The notes under the pieces were generated by a model. It was not told the origin of the DNA. It saw nothing but the letters and a program-made list of their open reading frames with translations, and searched no databases. A program made the translations under genes and the position numbers. From contig NZ_AMXE01000001.1 of assembly GCF_000310205.1 (NCBI RefSeq), positions 141,606 to 205,605 on the forward strand: a stretch of DNA of 64,000 bases. Reading direction: 5' to 3'. The stretch's first letter is position 1, and each line of letters begins with the position of its first letter. This document shows, piece after piece, positions 43,705 to 52,734 of this stretch. This DNA is from Thauera linaloolentis 47Lol = DSM 12138. Its GTDB lineage: Bacteria > Pseudomonadota > Gammaproteobacteria > Burkholderiales > Rhodocyclaceae.

Positions 43705-44415
43705 ATGCAGGAGCCCGCCATCGCCCCCGTCGCCGCCAACACCGACTCGTCCGCAGCCGAGGCAGGCTTCGACCTCGACGCCGCCGAGGTCCGCGTCCTC
43801 GGCATCCTGATCGAGAAGGCCTTCATCACCCCCGACGCCTATCCGCTGTCGGTCAACGCCATCGTCACCGGCTGCAATCAACTGACCGCGCGCGAGCCGG
43901 TGATGCATTTGTCCGAAGCGGAAGTCCAGGCCGCGATCGACAGCCTGATCGGGCGGCGGCTTGCCGCCAAGCGCGACCAGCCCAGCGCGCGCGTCGCCAA
44001 GTACGAACACCTCGTGCGCCTGCGCCATTCGCTGCCACCGCCCGAGCAGGCCGTGCTGGCGACGCTGATGCTGCGCGGCGCGCAGACCGCGGGCGAACTG
44101 CGCCAGCGCTGCGAGCGCCTGCATCGCTTCGACGACATCGCGGCGGTGGATGCGGTGCTGGAGCATCTGGCGGAGAAATACCCTCCGCTCGCGACGCCGC
44201 TGCCGCGCGCGCCCGGCACCAAGGAAACGCGCCACGCCCATCTGCTCGGCGGCCAGGCCGCGGTCGAGGAAATGGCCGAAAGCCAGCAGGCCGGCAGCGG
44301 CGGCGCGGGCGGACGCGGGCGGATTGCGGAACTCGAGGACGAAATTCGCCGTCTGCGTGAGGACTTCGACGCCCTGCGGGGCGAATTCGACACCTTCCGC
44401 CAGCAGTTCGACTGA
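43705..44415 (+). CDS. yceH: YceH-family (DUF480) protein
   Basis: A 236-residue protein with two winged-helix-like DUF480 repeats (about 22-185; [21 protein letters not shown] and [14 protein letters not shown]). A Gly-rich linker and a C-terminal coiled coil ([22 protein letters not shown]) follow. Function is not established; the fold suggests nucleic-acid or protein binding. GCAGGAG lies five bases before the ATG at 43705. It is followed by lgt after 60 bp. Confidence 0.88.
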   Translation: MQEPAIAPVAANTDSSAAEAGFDLDAAEVRVLGILIEKAFITPDAYPLSVNAIVTGCNQLTAREPVMHLSEAEVQAAIDSLIGRRLAAKRDQPSARVAKYEHLVRLRHSLPPPEQAVLATLMLRGAQTAGELRQRCERLHRFDDIAAVDAVLEHLAEKYPPLATPLPRAPGTKETRHAHLLGGQAAVEEMAESQQAGSGGAGGRGRIAELEDEIRRLREDFDALRGEFDTFRQQFD

Positions 44416-44475
44416 TCCCGCCCGGCTGGTTTCGTCCGGCGGACGCCTTCCAGCCTCCCCTCCCAGGCCACGCCC

Positions 44476-45264
44476 ATGCTGACCCACCCGCAGTTCGACC
44501 CCATCGCCTTCTCCCTCGGCCCGCTTTCGGTGCGCTGGTACGGGTTGATGTATCTGATCGCCTTCACGCTCTTCATCGTGCTCGGGCGCCTGCACGCGCG
44601 CCGCCGCCCGGAACTGGGCTGGAACGCGCAGATGCTGGACGACCTGCTGATGTATGGCGTGCTCGGCGTCATCATCGGCGGCCGCCTCGGCGAGGTGATG
44701 TTCTTCCAGCCCGGCTATTACCTGCAGCATCCGGCCGAGATCCTGGCGATCTGGAAAGGCGGCATGAGCTTCCACGGCGGCTTCCTCGGCGTGCTGGCCG
44801 CCATGTGGCTCTACGCCCGCCGCCATGGCAAGTCCTTCTGGCAGGTGACGGACTTCATCGCCCCGCTGGTTCCGACCGGCCTCGCCGCCGGACGCATCGG
44901 CAATTTCATCAACGGCGAGCTGTGGGGACGCCCGGTGGACGGCGAACTGCCGTGGGCGATGGTCTTTCCCTGGGTGGACGCGCTGCCGCGCCACCCGTCC
45001 CAGCTCTACCAGGCGCTTGGCGAAGGCGTGCTGCTGTTCGCGGTCCTGTGGTGGTACTCGGCCAGTCCGCGCCCGCTGCGCGCGGTATCGGCCGTGTTCC
45101 TGATCGGCTACGGCAGCCTTCGCTTCGCCGCGGAGTTCTTCCGCACGCCGGACCCCGGCATCTTCGGCACGCTGTCGCTGGGGCTGTCGACGGCACAATG
45201 GCTTTGCCTACCGATGATCCTCGCCGGCGCCGCGCTGCTGGCACTGAACCGCCGGCACGCATAG
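44476..45264 (+). CDS. lgt: Prolipoprotein diacylglyceryl transferase Lgt
   Basis: Inner-membrane enzyme of 262 residues that transfers diacylglyceryl from phosphatidylglycerol to the lipobox Cys of prolipoproteins. It has seven transmembrane helices. The Lgt signature [15 protein letters not shown] is near residues 138-152, with the conserved [13 protein letters not shown] loop and the essential RHPSQLYQ segment. The ribosome-binding site before the ATG is weak. It is probably cotranscribed with yceH. Confidence 0.96.
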   Translation: MLTHPQFDPIAFSLGPLSVRWYGLMYLIAFTLFIVLGRLHARRRPELGWNAQMLDDLLMYGVLGVIIGGRLGEVMFFQPGYYLQHPAEILAIWKGGMSFHGGFLGVLAAMWLYARRHGKSFWQVTDFIAPLVPTGLAAGRIGNFINGELWGRPVDGELPWAMVFPWVDALPRHPSQLYQALGEGVLLFAVLWWYSASPRPLRAVSAVFLIGYGSLRFAAEFFRTPDPGIFGTLSLGLSTAQWLCLPMILAGAALLALNRRHA

Positions 45265-45330
45265 GACATTCCTCACGCGCGAGACGGGACCCGCCGGAGC
45301 AAATGCCCCGGGCTGTGACATACTTCCTTA

Positions 45331-45395
45331 CCAATTGGACCAATTCGCCTGGTCGCAAGCGCTCAGACGTTATGATTGCGTGTTCACGCATAACG
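45331..45395 (+). promoter_or_regulatory. Candidate operators upstream of malonyl-CoA decarboxylase
   Basis: CCAATT-GGA-CCAATT (45331-45345) is a nine-base-spaced direct repeat containing the palindrome CCAATTGG. CGTTATG...CATAACG (45368-45374 / 45389-45395), with a nested GCGTG-TT-CACGC (45378-45389), lies just before the start codon and includes a TATGAT -10-like hexamer. These look like regulator sites; the regulator is unknown. Confidence 0.4.
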
Positions 45396-45408
45396 ATTCG
45401 GGGACAAG

Positions 45409-46791
45409 ATGGCAGGGAACGGACTCGTATCGCGCAGCTTGTCGCGAATGCGGCAACTGATGGGCAGCCGCAGCGAGCGTCAGGTGGAGCCTACCGAACG
45501 CGGCCTGGAGAAGATCCGCAGCCAGCTCCAGGAATGCGCCGAGGGCCGCGGCGGAGAAATCTCGACGCGCCAGCGCGCCGCGCGCCTGGCCGAGGCCTAT
45601 CTCCGCCTCGACGACAGCGGACGCAGGGCCATTCTGCGCATGATTGCGCTCGAGTTCGGGCCGGACCCCGTCCGGGTCGAGGCCGCGCACCAGGCTTACC
45701 AGGCCGCGGTGGGCACCCCCGCGCAGTGGGATGCCGAGGCACAGTTGCGCACGGCAATGCGCTCGAGCCGGCTGCGCATCCTGACCCAGTTCAACGCCAT
45801 TCCGCAGGGCGTCAAGTTCCTCGTCGACCTGCGCGCCGACCTGCTTCGCTTCGTCGCCGACGACCCGCAGCTGAAGCCGCTCGACCGTGAGCTCGAGGCC
45901 CGGCTGTCGGCCTGGTTCGACGTCGGCTTCCTCGAACTGCAGCGCATCACCTGGGCCTCTCCCGCCGCATTGCTCGAAAAGCTGGTGAAGTACGAGGCGG
46001 TGCACGAAATCCGCTCGTGGGACGATCTCAAGAACCGGCTCGACTCGGACCGCCGCTGCTACGCCTTCTTCCATCCGCGCATGCCGCTCGAGCCGCTGAT
46101 CTTCGTCCAGGTCGCCCTGCTGGAAGATCTCGCCGACGATGTCCAGCGCCTGCTCGACATCGAGGCGCCGCTGGCCGACGCGAGCAAGGCCACCACCGCG
46201 ATCTTCTACTCGATCAGCGCGACGCAGACCGGCCTGCGCGGCGTATCCTTCGGCAACTTCCTGCTCAAGCGCGTGGTCGAGGACCTGCAACGCGACTTCC
46301 CCCGGCTGAACACCTTCGCCACCCTGTCGCCCATTCCCGGCCTGGTTCGCTGGGTCCAGCGCAACCCGCAGGAACTGGCGCAAGCCATTTTCCCGGCAGA
46401 CTGGAAGCGCCTCGCCGCCGCCGGCATCGAGGGGCCGGACTCCGCGCTGTTCGCGGAGCTGATGGAGGGCAAGGACGCCTGGACGTCCGACCCCCAGCTC
46501 GCGCGTACCCTGCACGACCCCCTGCTTCGCGTCGCCGCCCGCTACCTGCTGCATGCGAACCGCGACGGCAAGCCGGCCGACACCGTGGCACGCTTCCATC
46601 TCGGCAATGGCGCACGCGTCGAACGCCTGAACTGGCAGGCCGACACCTCGCCCAAAGGACTCGCGCAGTCATGGGGCCTCATGGTCAACTATCTGTACGA
46701 CCCCGACCGCATCGAAGCCAATCTGGAAGCCTTTGCCGGAGAAGGGCGCATCGACGCCTCGGCCACAGTCAAGCGCCAGGCAAGGCGCTGA
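45409..46791 (+). CDS. Malonyl-CoA decarboxylase
   Basis: Decarboxylates malonyl-CoA to acetyl-CoA; 460 residues. It has an N-terminal helical domain (about 30-150) and a C-terminal GNAT-fold catalytic domain (about 155-440). Family segments present are FYSISATQTGLRGVSFGNFLLK, FATLSPIPG with the catalytic Ser, and VARFHLGNGARVERLNW with the catalytic His. The C-terminus DTSPKGLAQSWGLMVNYLYD in pieces is also typical. It stands alone behind putative operators rather than next to matB or a malonate transporter. The ribosome-binding site GGGGACAAG before the ATG at 45409 is modest. Confidence 0.93.
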   Translation: MAGNGLVSRSLSRMRQLMGSRSERQVEPTERGLEKIRSQLQECAEGRGGEISTRQRAARLAEAYLRLDDSGRRAILRMIALEFGPDPVRVEAAHQAYQAAVGTPAQWDAEAQLRTAMRSSRLRILTQFNAIPQGVKFLVDLRADLLRFVADDPQLKPLDRELEARLSAWFDVGFLELQRITWASPAALLEKLVKYEAVHEIRSWDDLKNRLDSDRRCYAFFHPRMPLEPLIFVQVALLEDLADDVQRLLDIEAPLADASKATTAIFYSISATQTGLRGVSFGNFLLKRVVEDLQRDFPRLNTFATLSPIPGLVRWVQRNPQELAQAIFPADWKRLAAAGIEGPDSALFAELMEGKDAWTSDPQLARTLHDPLLRVAARYLLHANRDGKPADTVARFHLGNGARVERLNWQADTSPKGLAQSWGLMVNYLYDPDRIEANLEAFAGEGRIDASATVKRQARR

Positions 46792-46860
46792 GCCCACCAG
46801 CCCTCACGCTTCGTTTCCCATCACGCCGGCCTCACTGCCCGGCGCCACCGGACGATCTCG

Positions 46861-49308
46861 ATGTTCCTCCGCTTTCGACACGCTTCGATCCGCTTCCGCC
46901 TGCTGCTGGCAAGCACCACGGTACAAGTGGTGCTGCTGAGCCTGCTGCTGGCCAACAGCGTGCGCCTGATGAACAACGCAGCATCGGCGAGCCTGGACAC
47001 CACCATCAGCCAGAACTCGAGCATGCTGCACGCCATGGCCACCACCTACGGCGAACAGCAGCGCTACGGAGAGCTGCAGGACATCCTCGGCGAACTGCTG
47101 CTCGGCGCCAGCGAAGGCCTGGTCTATGTCCGCATCATCTCGCCCGACCGCACGCCGCTGGTCAGCGCCGGCCGGCCCGACATCGAGACGCTGCCCGAAC
47201 CCACGGTGATCCGCACCGGCTTCTTCGAAGGCGTGCTGGGCAACGAAATCGTGCATGTGCGCCATCCCCTGCTGCTGCCGCGCAATGAGGTGGGCCTGCT
47301 GCAGTTCGGCGTGTCGGTGTCCGGCCTCGCCGCAGCCCGCCGCGCGATCACCGAGCAAGGCCTGGCGATCGCACTGTCCGAGATCGTGCTGACCTTCCTG
47401 CTGCTGTCGACGATCGGCTACCTGCTCACCCGCAACCTGGGGCAACTGCTCGCCGGCAGCAAGGCCATCGCGGACGGGCACCTCGAACACCGCGTTCCCT
47501 CCCGCGGCCACGACGAGCTGTCGGTCATCTCCCGCCACTTCAACATCATGGCGGCGACGCTGCAGCGGCGCGTCGCGGAGCTGCAGGACACCGCGACACG
47601 GCTCAAGATCAGCGAAGAGCGCCACTCGCTCGCGTTGCGCGGCGCAAACGACGGGCTGTGGGACTGGGACATTCCCGCCGGCACGGCCTATTATTCGGAT
47701 CGTTTCTGCGAAATCCTCGACCTGCCGCCGGGCGGGCTCATTGCCTCCCCCGAGGCCTTCCTCGACTACATCCACCCCGAGGAGCTACCCGAATACCGCG
47801 AGCGCATGATCGAGCACCTCAAGGGCGAGAGCGCGCAGTTCATGATGGAACACCGCGTCCGGTTACCCGACGGCAACTACCGCTGGGTCCTGACCCGCGG
47901 TGTCGCGCGCCACAACGGCACACCGCAGATCTCGCGCATGGCCGGCTCCATCAGCGACATCGACATCCGCAAGCGCGCAGAAGAGCAACTGATCCACGAC
48001 GCGCTGCACGACGGGCTGACCGGCCTCCCGAACCGGGCACTGTTCATCGAGCACGTCAACCACGCCCTTGCCCAGCGCCGGCGCGACAGCGATGACATGG
48101 TCGCGGTCGTCGCCATCAACCTCGAGCGCTTCAGCCTCGTCAATGACAGCTACGGTCACGCCGTCGGCGACGAACTGCTGCGCCGCGTCGCCGCCCACAT
48201 CAAGGCCGCAATGCGCGAGGGCGACGTCGCCGCGCGCGTGGGCGGCGACCAGTTCGCGGTGCTGCTGAACGACTTGTCGAATTCGGCCGATGCGCTGCGG
48301 ATCTGCGAAACACTCGTTGCCCTGCCCTCGTTCTCCGCGCCGACGGCCGACCGCATCCTGCACCCGCGCTGCAGGATCGGCATCGCACTGAGCGACGCCG
48401 GGGACGAAGATGCGCAAGCCCTGCTGCGCGATGCCGACAACGCCCTGCACAAGGCCCGCCAGAGCGAGACTTCACCGATCGAGTTCTTCCACGCCTCGAT
48501 GCACACCCACGCCGTCCGTGCCCTGCAGCTCGAATCCGACCTGCGCTGGGCGCTCGCCCATGGGGGGCTGGCGGTCCACTACCAACCGATCGTCGCGCTG
48601 TCGGACCACCGCACGGCAAGCTTCGAGGCGCTGGTGCGCTGGCCGCACCCGACACACGGGCTTCTGTCGCCATCCGAATTCATCCCCCTGGCCGAGACCC
48701 TGGACCTGATCCACGATCTCGGCATGGAAGTGCTGCGCATCGCCTGCGCCGACATGCGCAACTGGAAGAACCGCCCCGAAAGCCTGCGCGCGCGCGTCAG
48801 CGTCAACCTTTCCGCACGGCAACTGGCCCGCCCGACGCTCGCCACGGAGCTGCTCGCGGTCATCGACCGCAACGGCCTGCCCCACGAACTGATCCGCTTC
48901 GAAGTCACGGAGAGCCTGCTCGCCCGCCCCGACGGCCCCGCGACGCGCAGCCTGCAGGAGTTGCGCAGCGCCGGCATCGAGATTCTGATCGACGACTTCG
49001 GCACCGGCTTCTCCACGCTGAGCTACCTGCATACGATGCCTTGCGACTCGGTCAAGCTCGACGGCTCGTTCGTCCGTTCGATCACCGAGGACCGCCGCCT
49101 GCAGGCCATCGTCCGGCGCAGCATCGAGCTGGCCCACGATCTCGGCATGACTGTCGTCGCCGAGTGCATCGAGGACGAACACCAGCTCGAGGTATTGCGC
49201 GAGCTCGGCTGCGACTACGGACAAGGTTTCCATTTCGCCCGTCCCCAGGACCGCGACCTGACGCTGCAATGGCTGGAACAGGAGTCGGCAAAGGCCAAGA
49301 ATCGATGA
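46861..49308 (+). CDS. PAS-GGDEF-EAL membrane protein, probable c-di-GMP phosphodiesterase
   Basis: Sensory c-di-GMP enzyme of 815 residues. TM1 is at about 12-30, a periplasmic sensor region at about 35-155, TM2 at about 160-185 and HAMP at about 185-240. A PAS/PAC domain is at about 255-375 (WDWDIPAGTAYYSDRF, RWVLTRGVARHN), then GGDEF at about 380-540 and EAL at about 555-805. The GGDEF site reads GGDQF, so cyclase activity is doubtful. The EAL side keeps the key elements: FEALVRW, NLSARQL, EVTES, DDFGTGFSTLSYL, KLDGSF, and AECIEDE in place of AEGVE. Phosphodiesterase activity is therefore likely. The stop overlaps the next gene by ATGA, tying it to the porin-like and PstS-like genes. Confidence 0.9.
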   Translation: MFLRFRHASIRFRLLLASTTVQVVLLSLLLANSVRLMNNAASASLDTTISQNSSMLHAMATTYGEQQRYGELQDILGELLLGASEGLVYVRIISPDRTPLVSAGRPDIETLPEPTVIRTGFFEGVLGNEIVHVRHPLLLPRNEVGLLQFGVSVSGLAAARRAITEQGLAIALSEIVLTFLLLSTIGYLLTRNLGQLLAGSKAIADGHLEHRVPSRGHDELSVISRHFNIMAATLQRRVAELQDTATRLKISEERHSLALRGANDGLWDWDIPAGTAYYSDRFCEILDLPPGGLIASPEAFLDYIHPEELPEYRERMIEHLKGESAQFMMEHRVRLPDGNYRWVLTRGVARHNGTPQISRMAGSISDIDIRKRAEEQLIHDALHDGLTGLPNRALFIEHVNHALAQRRRDSDDMVAVVAINLERFSLVNDSYGHAVGDELLRRVAAHIKAAMREGDVAARVGGDQFAVLLNDLSNSADALRICETLVALPSFSAPTADRILHPRCRIGIALSDAGDEDAQALLRDADNALHKARQSETSPIEFFHASMHTHAVRALQLESDLRWALAHGGLAVHYQPIVALSDHRTASFEALVRWPHPTHGLLSPSEFIPLAETLDLIHDLGMEVLRIACADMRNWKNRPESLRARVSVNLSARQLARPTLATELLAVIDRNGLPHELIRFEVTESLLARPDGPATRSLQELRSAGIEILIDDFGTGFSTLSYLHTMPCDSVKLDGSFVRSITEDRRLQAIVRRSIELAHDLGMTVVAECIEDEHQLEVLRELGCDYGQGFHFARPQDRDLTLQWLEQESAKAKNR

Positions 49309-50501
49309 AGAACAGACTGACCGCCCTTGCGATCGCCGCGGCCCTGCATGCCAGCCCGGCCGCAGCAGACATCGAAACCGCCACCTTCTCCGGCTTCGGC
49401 ACCCTGGGCGCCGTGGCCACGCAGACGGACGACCTCCAGTTCCTCCGCGTGGGCATCGAAGCGCCCGGCTCCGACACGGTCAAGCTCGGCTCCGACTCGG
49501 TCCTCGGCATGCAAGGCAATTTTCGCCTCGGCGGCAGCACCGAGGCCGTTCTCCAGGTCCTGACCCGCAAGACGCCCAAGAACAACTACACACCCCGCGC
49601 CTCGCTGGCCTTCCTCAGCTTCGCGCCCGCCCCGGAATTCACGCTGCGCGCGGGGCGCCTGCGCGTGCCGGCCTTCATGCTGTCGGACTCGCTCGACATC
49701 AACTACGCACACCCCTGGGTACGCCCTCCGGTCGAGGTCTACACGCTCAACCCCTTTGCCGATCTCGACGGCATCGACCTCCTTTACCGCACCCGGATCG
49801 GGGATGTCGACCTGGAACTCCATCCCTACTTCGGACGCAGCCGCGTCGACATCACCGAATCCGGCCGGGCCTCGCTCTCGCGCCTGCGCGGCCTCAACCT
49901 CGGGCTATCCAGAGGATCGCTGACGCTCCACCTCGGCTATTCGCGTGCGCGCCTCGATCTGCGCTGGGGCGACGCCGAATTCGGCGTCCTGCAGCACGCT
50001 CTGGAGGCCCTGCCGGAAGGCCGGCACATCCTCGCCGAAATGCAGGGGAACGGCGCTTCGACCTCGTTTACGTCAGCGGGCTTCCAGTGGGACGACAACC
50101 GCTGGCAGTTGATCGGCGAATACGCCGCGCGCCGCGCCTCGGGGTTCGTCAACAGCGCCCACGGATGGCACCTGACGGTGGGGCGGCACATCGGCCCCAC
50201 CACGCCTTACGTCAGGCTTGCCCGTACCCGGCAGGACGAGCCGATCGTCGGCGACGCGCTCAGCGCAGGGCTGCCGGCGGTCGAGGCCTTCAATGCGTCG
50301 CGCAACGCAAGCCAGCGCAGCATCGGCGCGGGCCTGCGCTGGGATGCGCACACCAACGCGGCGCTGAAGATCGAGCTGACGCGCACCCACGTCGACGCTG
50401 ACGGATGGGGGGCCTTCTTCCCGACCGGCGACATCGCTTCCACCCGCGTCAGCGATCGCAAGATCAACACTTTGAGCATCTCGATCGATGTGGTCTTCTG
50501 A
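49305..50501 (+). CDS. Porin-like outer-membrane beta-barrel protein
   Basis: A 398-residue exported protein with a signal peptide (cleavage near PAAAD), then alternating hydrophobic strands. These begin with FSGFGTLGAVATQTDD and include TLRAGRLRVPAFMLSDSLDINYAHPWVRPP, a pattern seen in porin-like proteins that replace oprP/porin 4 relatives. It ends in a typical barrel terminus IDVVF. The start ATG at 49305 overlaps the preceding EAL gene stop, and the 3' end overlaps the following gene by 14 bp. Substrate unknown; the operon suggests a sensory role coupled to c-di-GMP signalling. Confidence 0.82.
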   Translation: MKNRLTALAIAAALHASPAAADIETATFSGFGTLGAVATQTDDLQFLRVGIEAPGSDTVKLGSDSVLGMQGNFRLGGSTEAVLQVLTRKTPKNNYTPRASLAFLSFAPAPEFTLRAGRLRVPAFMLSDSLDINYAHPWVRPPVEVYTLNPFADLDGIDLLYRTRIGDVDLELHPYFGRSRVDITESGRASLSRLRGLNLGLSRGSLTLHLGYSRARLDLRWGDAEFGVLQHALEALPEGRHILAEMQGNGASTSFTSAGFQWDDNRWQLIGEYAARRASGFVNSAHGWHLTVGRHIGPTTPYVRLARTRQDEPIVGDALSAGLPAVEAFNASRNASQRSIGAGLRWDAHTNAALKIELTRTHVDADGWGAFFPTGDIASTRVSDRKINTLSISIDVVF

Positions 50502-50937
50502 TCGACACGGCGCACCCCGCCTCTGGATCGTCCTCGTCTCCATCCTGCTGGCCTTCGCCACGGGGGAGACGAGAGCAGAGCTCCTGATCGCCACGGCGCG
50601 CGACGGCGCCGTCGAGGCATTGAGCCGGGACGAAGCCGAACAGCTTTACCTGGGGCGCCGCGCGACGCTCGCCGCTCGCACCCCCCTGCTGCTGCTCGAC
50701 CTTCCCCCCGGCGAGTCGCGCGACCAGTTCTACCGGCTCCTGACCGGCAAGAACCCGAGCCAGATCCGGGCCTACTGGTCGCGCATGGTATTCACCGGCC
50801 GTGCCCTGCCACCCAAGGAAGCCGCCGACGCGAGCGATGCGCGCCGGCTCCTGCTCGAGAACCCCGGCGCCATCGGCTACCTTCCGTCGCATTACGCCAA
50901 CGATCCGAGCCTGCGCATCCTCCTGCACCTCGAATGA
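50488..50937 (+). CDS. PstS-like small periplasmic substrate-binding protein
   Basis: A 149-residue exported protein with an N-terminal hydrophobic segment (LWIVLVSILLAFATG) and a short PBP-like domain. The pattern EALSRDEAEQLYLGRRATL, FYRLLTGKNPSQIRAYWSRMVFTG and NPGAIGYLP belongs to small proteins annotated as phosphate ABC transporter substrate-binding, which are about half the size of true PstS. No transporter genes are nearby, so sensing a ligand for the upstream GGDEF/EAL protein is more plausible than transport. Its ATG lies 14 bp inside the porin-like gene. Confidence 0.82.
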   Translation: MWSSDRHGAPRLWIVLVSILLAFATGETRAELLIATARDGAVEALSRDEAEQLYLGRRATLAARTPLLLLDLPPGESRDQFYRLLTGKNPSQIRAYWSRMVFTGRALPPKEAADASDARRLLLENPGAIGYLPSHYANDPSLRILLHLE

Positions 50938-51027
50938 GCCGCACGGCATCGCGGGGAGCGATGGTGCCGCCAGGATCGCGTTGATACACTCCGCGTTTTC
51001 GTGCCCGACTCCGCCGCAGCAGCCTCC

Positions 51028-52053
51028 GTGATCAAGATCGAACGACTCAGCAAAACCTATCGCGTCGAAGGCCAGGAAGTCAGCGCGCTGGACGACATCA
51101 CCCTGGAAATCGGCAAGGGCGAGGTGTTCGGCATCATCGGCCGTTCCGGCGCCGGCAAGAGCACACTGCTGCGCAGCCTGAACCTGCTCGAACGCCCGAG
51201 CACCGGCCAGGTGCTGATCGACGGCGAGGACATCACCGGCTTCGACCACAACCGCCTGCATACACTGCGCCAGCGCATCGGCATGATCTTCCAGCATTTC
51301 AACCTGCTCAGCGCCAAGACCGTGGCCGGCAACATCGACTGGCCACTGCGCTGCACCGGCAACCTGGATGCCGCCCGGCGCGCCGAACGCGTATCCGAGC
51401 TGCTGGCGCTGGTGGGGCTGAGCGAGCATGCGAACAAGTACCCCGCGCAGTTGTCCGGCGGGCAGAAGCAGCGCGTCGGTATCGCGCGGGCGCTCGCCAA
51501 CCGGCCGCGCTTGCTGCTGTGCGACGAGGCGACTTCCGCGCTCGACCCCGAGACCACGCAATCCATCCTGCGCCTGCTGCTCGACATCAACCGCCGGCTC
51601 GGCCTCACGATCGTGCTGATCACGCACGAAATGCAGGTCATCCGCACGCTGTGCGACCGGGTGGCAGTCATCGACGGCGGGCGCATCGTCGAAAGCGGCA
51701 GGGTGGCCGACGTGTTCCTGCACCCGCGGCATCCGGTCACCCGCAGCATGGTGGCGCAGGGGGACCCGCTCACCGCCGCAATGCTCGACCCTGCCCATGC
51801 CTTCGCCCAGGACAAGCTGCGCGGCACGCTGGTGCGCCTGACCTATCTCGGCGACGTCACCTACCAGCCCATCCTGAGCCGCATCATGGCGGCCAGCGCG
51901 GCGCGCTTCACGATCCTGCAGGGCGAGGTATCGAGCATCAAGGACCTGCCTTTCGGCCAGTTGCTGCTCGAACTCGAAGGCGGCAACGAGGACATCCGCA
52001 AGGTGTTCGCCGAACTGGACCGGCATCGCATCCACCACGAGGTGCTGCAATGA
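51028..52053 (+). CDS. metN: Methionine ABC transporter ATPase MetN
   Basis: ATPase of the D-/L-methionine importer, about 341 residues. Walker A is GRSGAGKST, the Q-loop is FQHFNLL, the signature is LSGGQKQR, Walker B is LLLCDEATSALD and the H-loop is ITHEM. The C-terminal ACT-like NIL domain (about 265-341) gives methionine feedback inhibition in this family. GTG at 51028 (VIKIERLSKTY) aligns with the start of other MetN proteins; GTG at 51001 is the alternative, and neither has a clear ribosome-binding site. The stop overlaps metI by ATGA. No SAM or methionine riboswitch is seen in the short upstream gap. Confidence 0.93.
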   Translation: MIKIERLSKTYRVEGQEVSALDDITLEIGKGEVFGIIGRSGAGKSTLLRSLNLLERPSTGQVLIDGEDITGFDHNRLHTLRQRIGMIFQHFNLLSAKTVAGNIDWPLRCTGNLDAARRAERVSELLALVGLSEHANKYPAQLSGGQKQRVGIARALANRPRLLLCDEATSALDPETTQSILRLLLDINRRLGLTIVLITHEMQVIRTLCDRVAVIDGGRIVESGRVADVFLHPRHPVTRSMVAQGDPLTAAMLDPAHAFAQDKLRGTLVRLTYLGDVTYQPILSRIMAASAARFTILQGEVSSIKDLPFGQLLLELEGGNEDIRKVFAELDRHRIHHEVLQ

Positions 52054-52712
52054 TCGACCTGTCGATGATCGAATGGGGCGACATCGCGTTCGCCACCTGG
52101 GAAACCCTGGTGATGACCGGCGTGTCGCTGTTCTTCACCATCCTGTTCGGCCTGCCGCTCGGCATCCTGCTGTTCGTCACCTCCAACGGGCAATTGCTGG
52201 AGCGGCGCGGCCTGTACCGCGTGCTGTCCTTCATCGTGAACGTGCTGCGTTCGGTCCCCTTCCTGATCCTGCTGATCGTGATGATCCCGGTGACGGTGAT
52301 CCTGATCGGCACCTCGCTCGGCGTCGAAGGCGCGATTCCGCCGCTGGTGGTGGCCACTGCGCCCTTTTTCGCCCGCCTGGTGGAGAATGTGCTGCGCGAG
52401 ATCGACCGCGGCATCATCGAGGCCTGCCAGTCCATGGGCATCCGCACCCACCGCATCATCTTCGGCGCCCTGCTCCCCGAGGCCCTGCCCGGGCTCATCG
52501 CCGCGACGACGGTCACCGCGATCACCTTGATATCCTACGCGGCGATGTCCGGCGTGATCGGCGGCGGCGGCCTGGGCGACCTCGCCATCCGCTTCGGCTA
52601 CCAGCGCTTCCAGACCGAAGTGATGGTGATCACCGTCGCGCTGCTGGTGGTGCTGGTGCAACTCATCCAGCACGCGGGCGATCGCCTCGTGCTGCACTTC
52701 ACCCGTAAATGA
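52050..52712 (+). CDS. metI: Methionine ABC transporter permease MetI
   Basis: Inner-membrane permease of 220 residues with five transmembrane helices. The binding-protein-dependent transport signature that contacts MetN is at about 138-160 (EACQSMGIRTHRIIFGALLPEALPG in pieces). It begins inside the metN stop (ATGA). The conserved SVPFLILLIVMIP segment and final length match the family. MetQ follows after 22 bp. Confidence 0.95.
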   Translation: MIDLSMIEWGDIAFATWETLVMTGVSLFFTILFGLPLGILLFVTSNGQLLERRGLYRVLSFIVNVLRSVPFLILLIVMIPVTVILIGTSLGVEGAIPPLVVATAPFFARLVENVLREIDRGIIEACQSMGIRTHRIIFGALLPEALPGLIAATTVTAITLISYAAMSGVIGGGGLGDLAIRFGYQRFQTEVMVITVALLVVLVQLIQHAGDRLVLHFTRK

Positions 52713-52734
52713 CGCATCAACCCAGGAACCCATC

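Noticed and set aside
50938..51027. SAM or methionine riboswitch before metN
   Set aside because: The gap is under 100 bp and shows no stem arrangement resembling SAM-I, SAM-II or other known aptamers.
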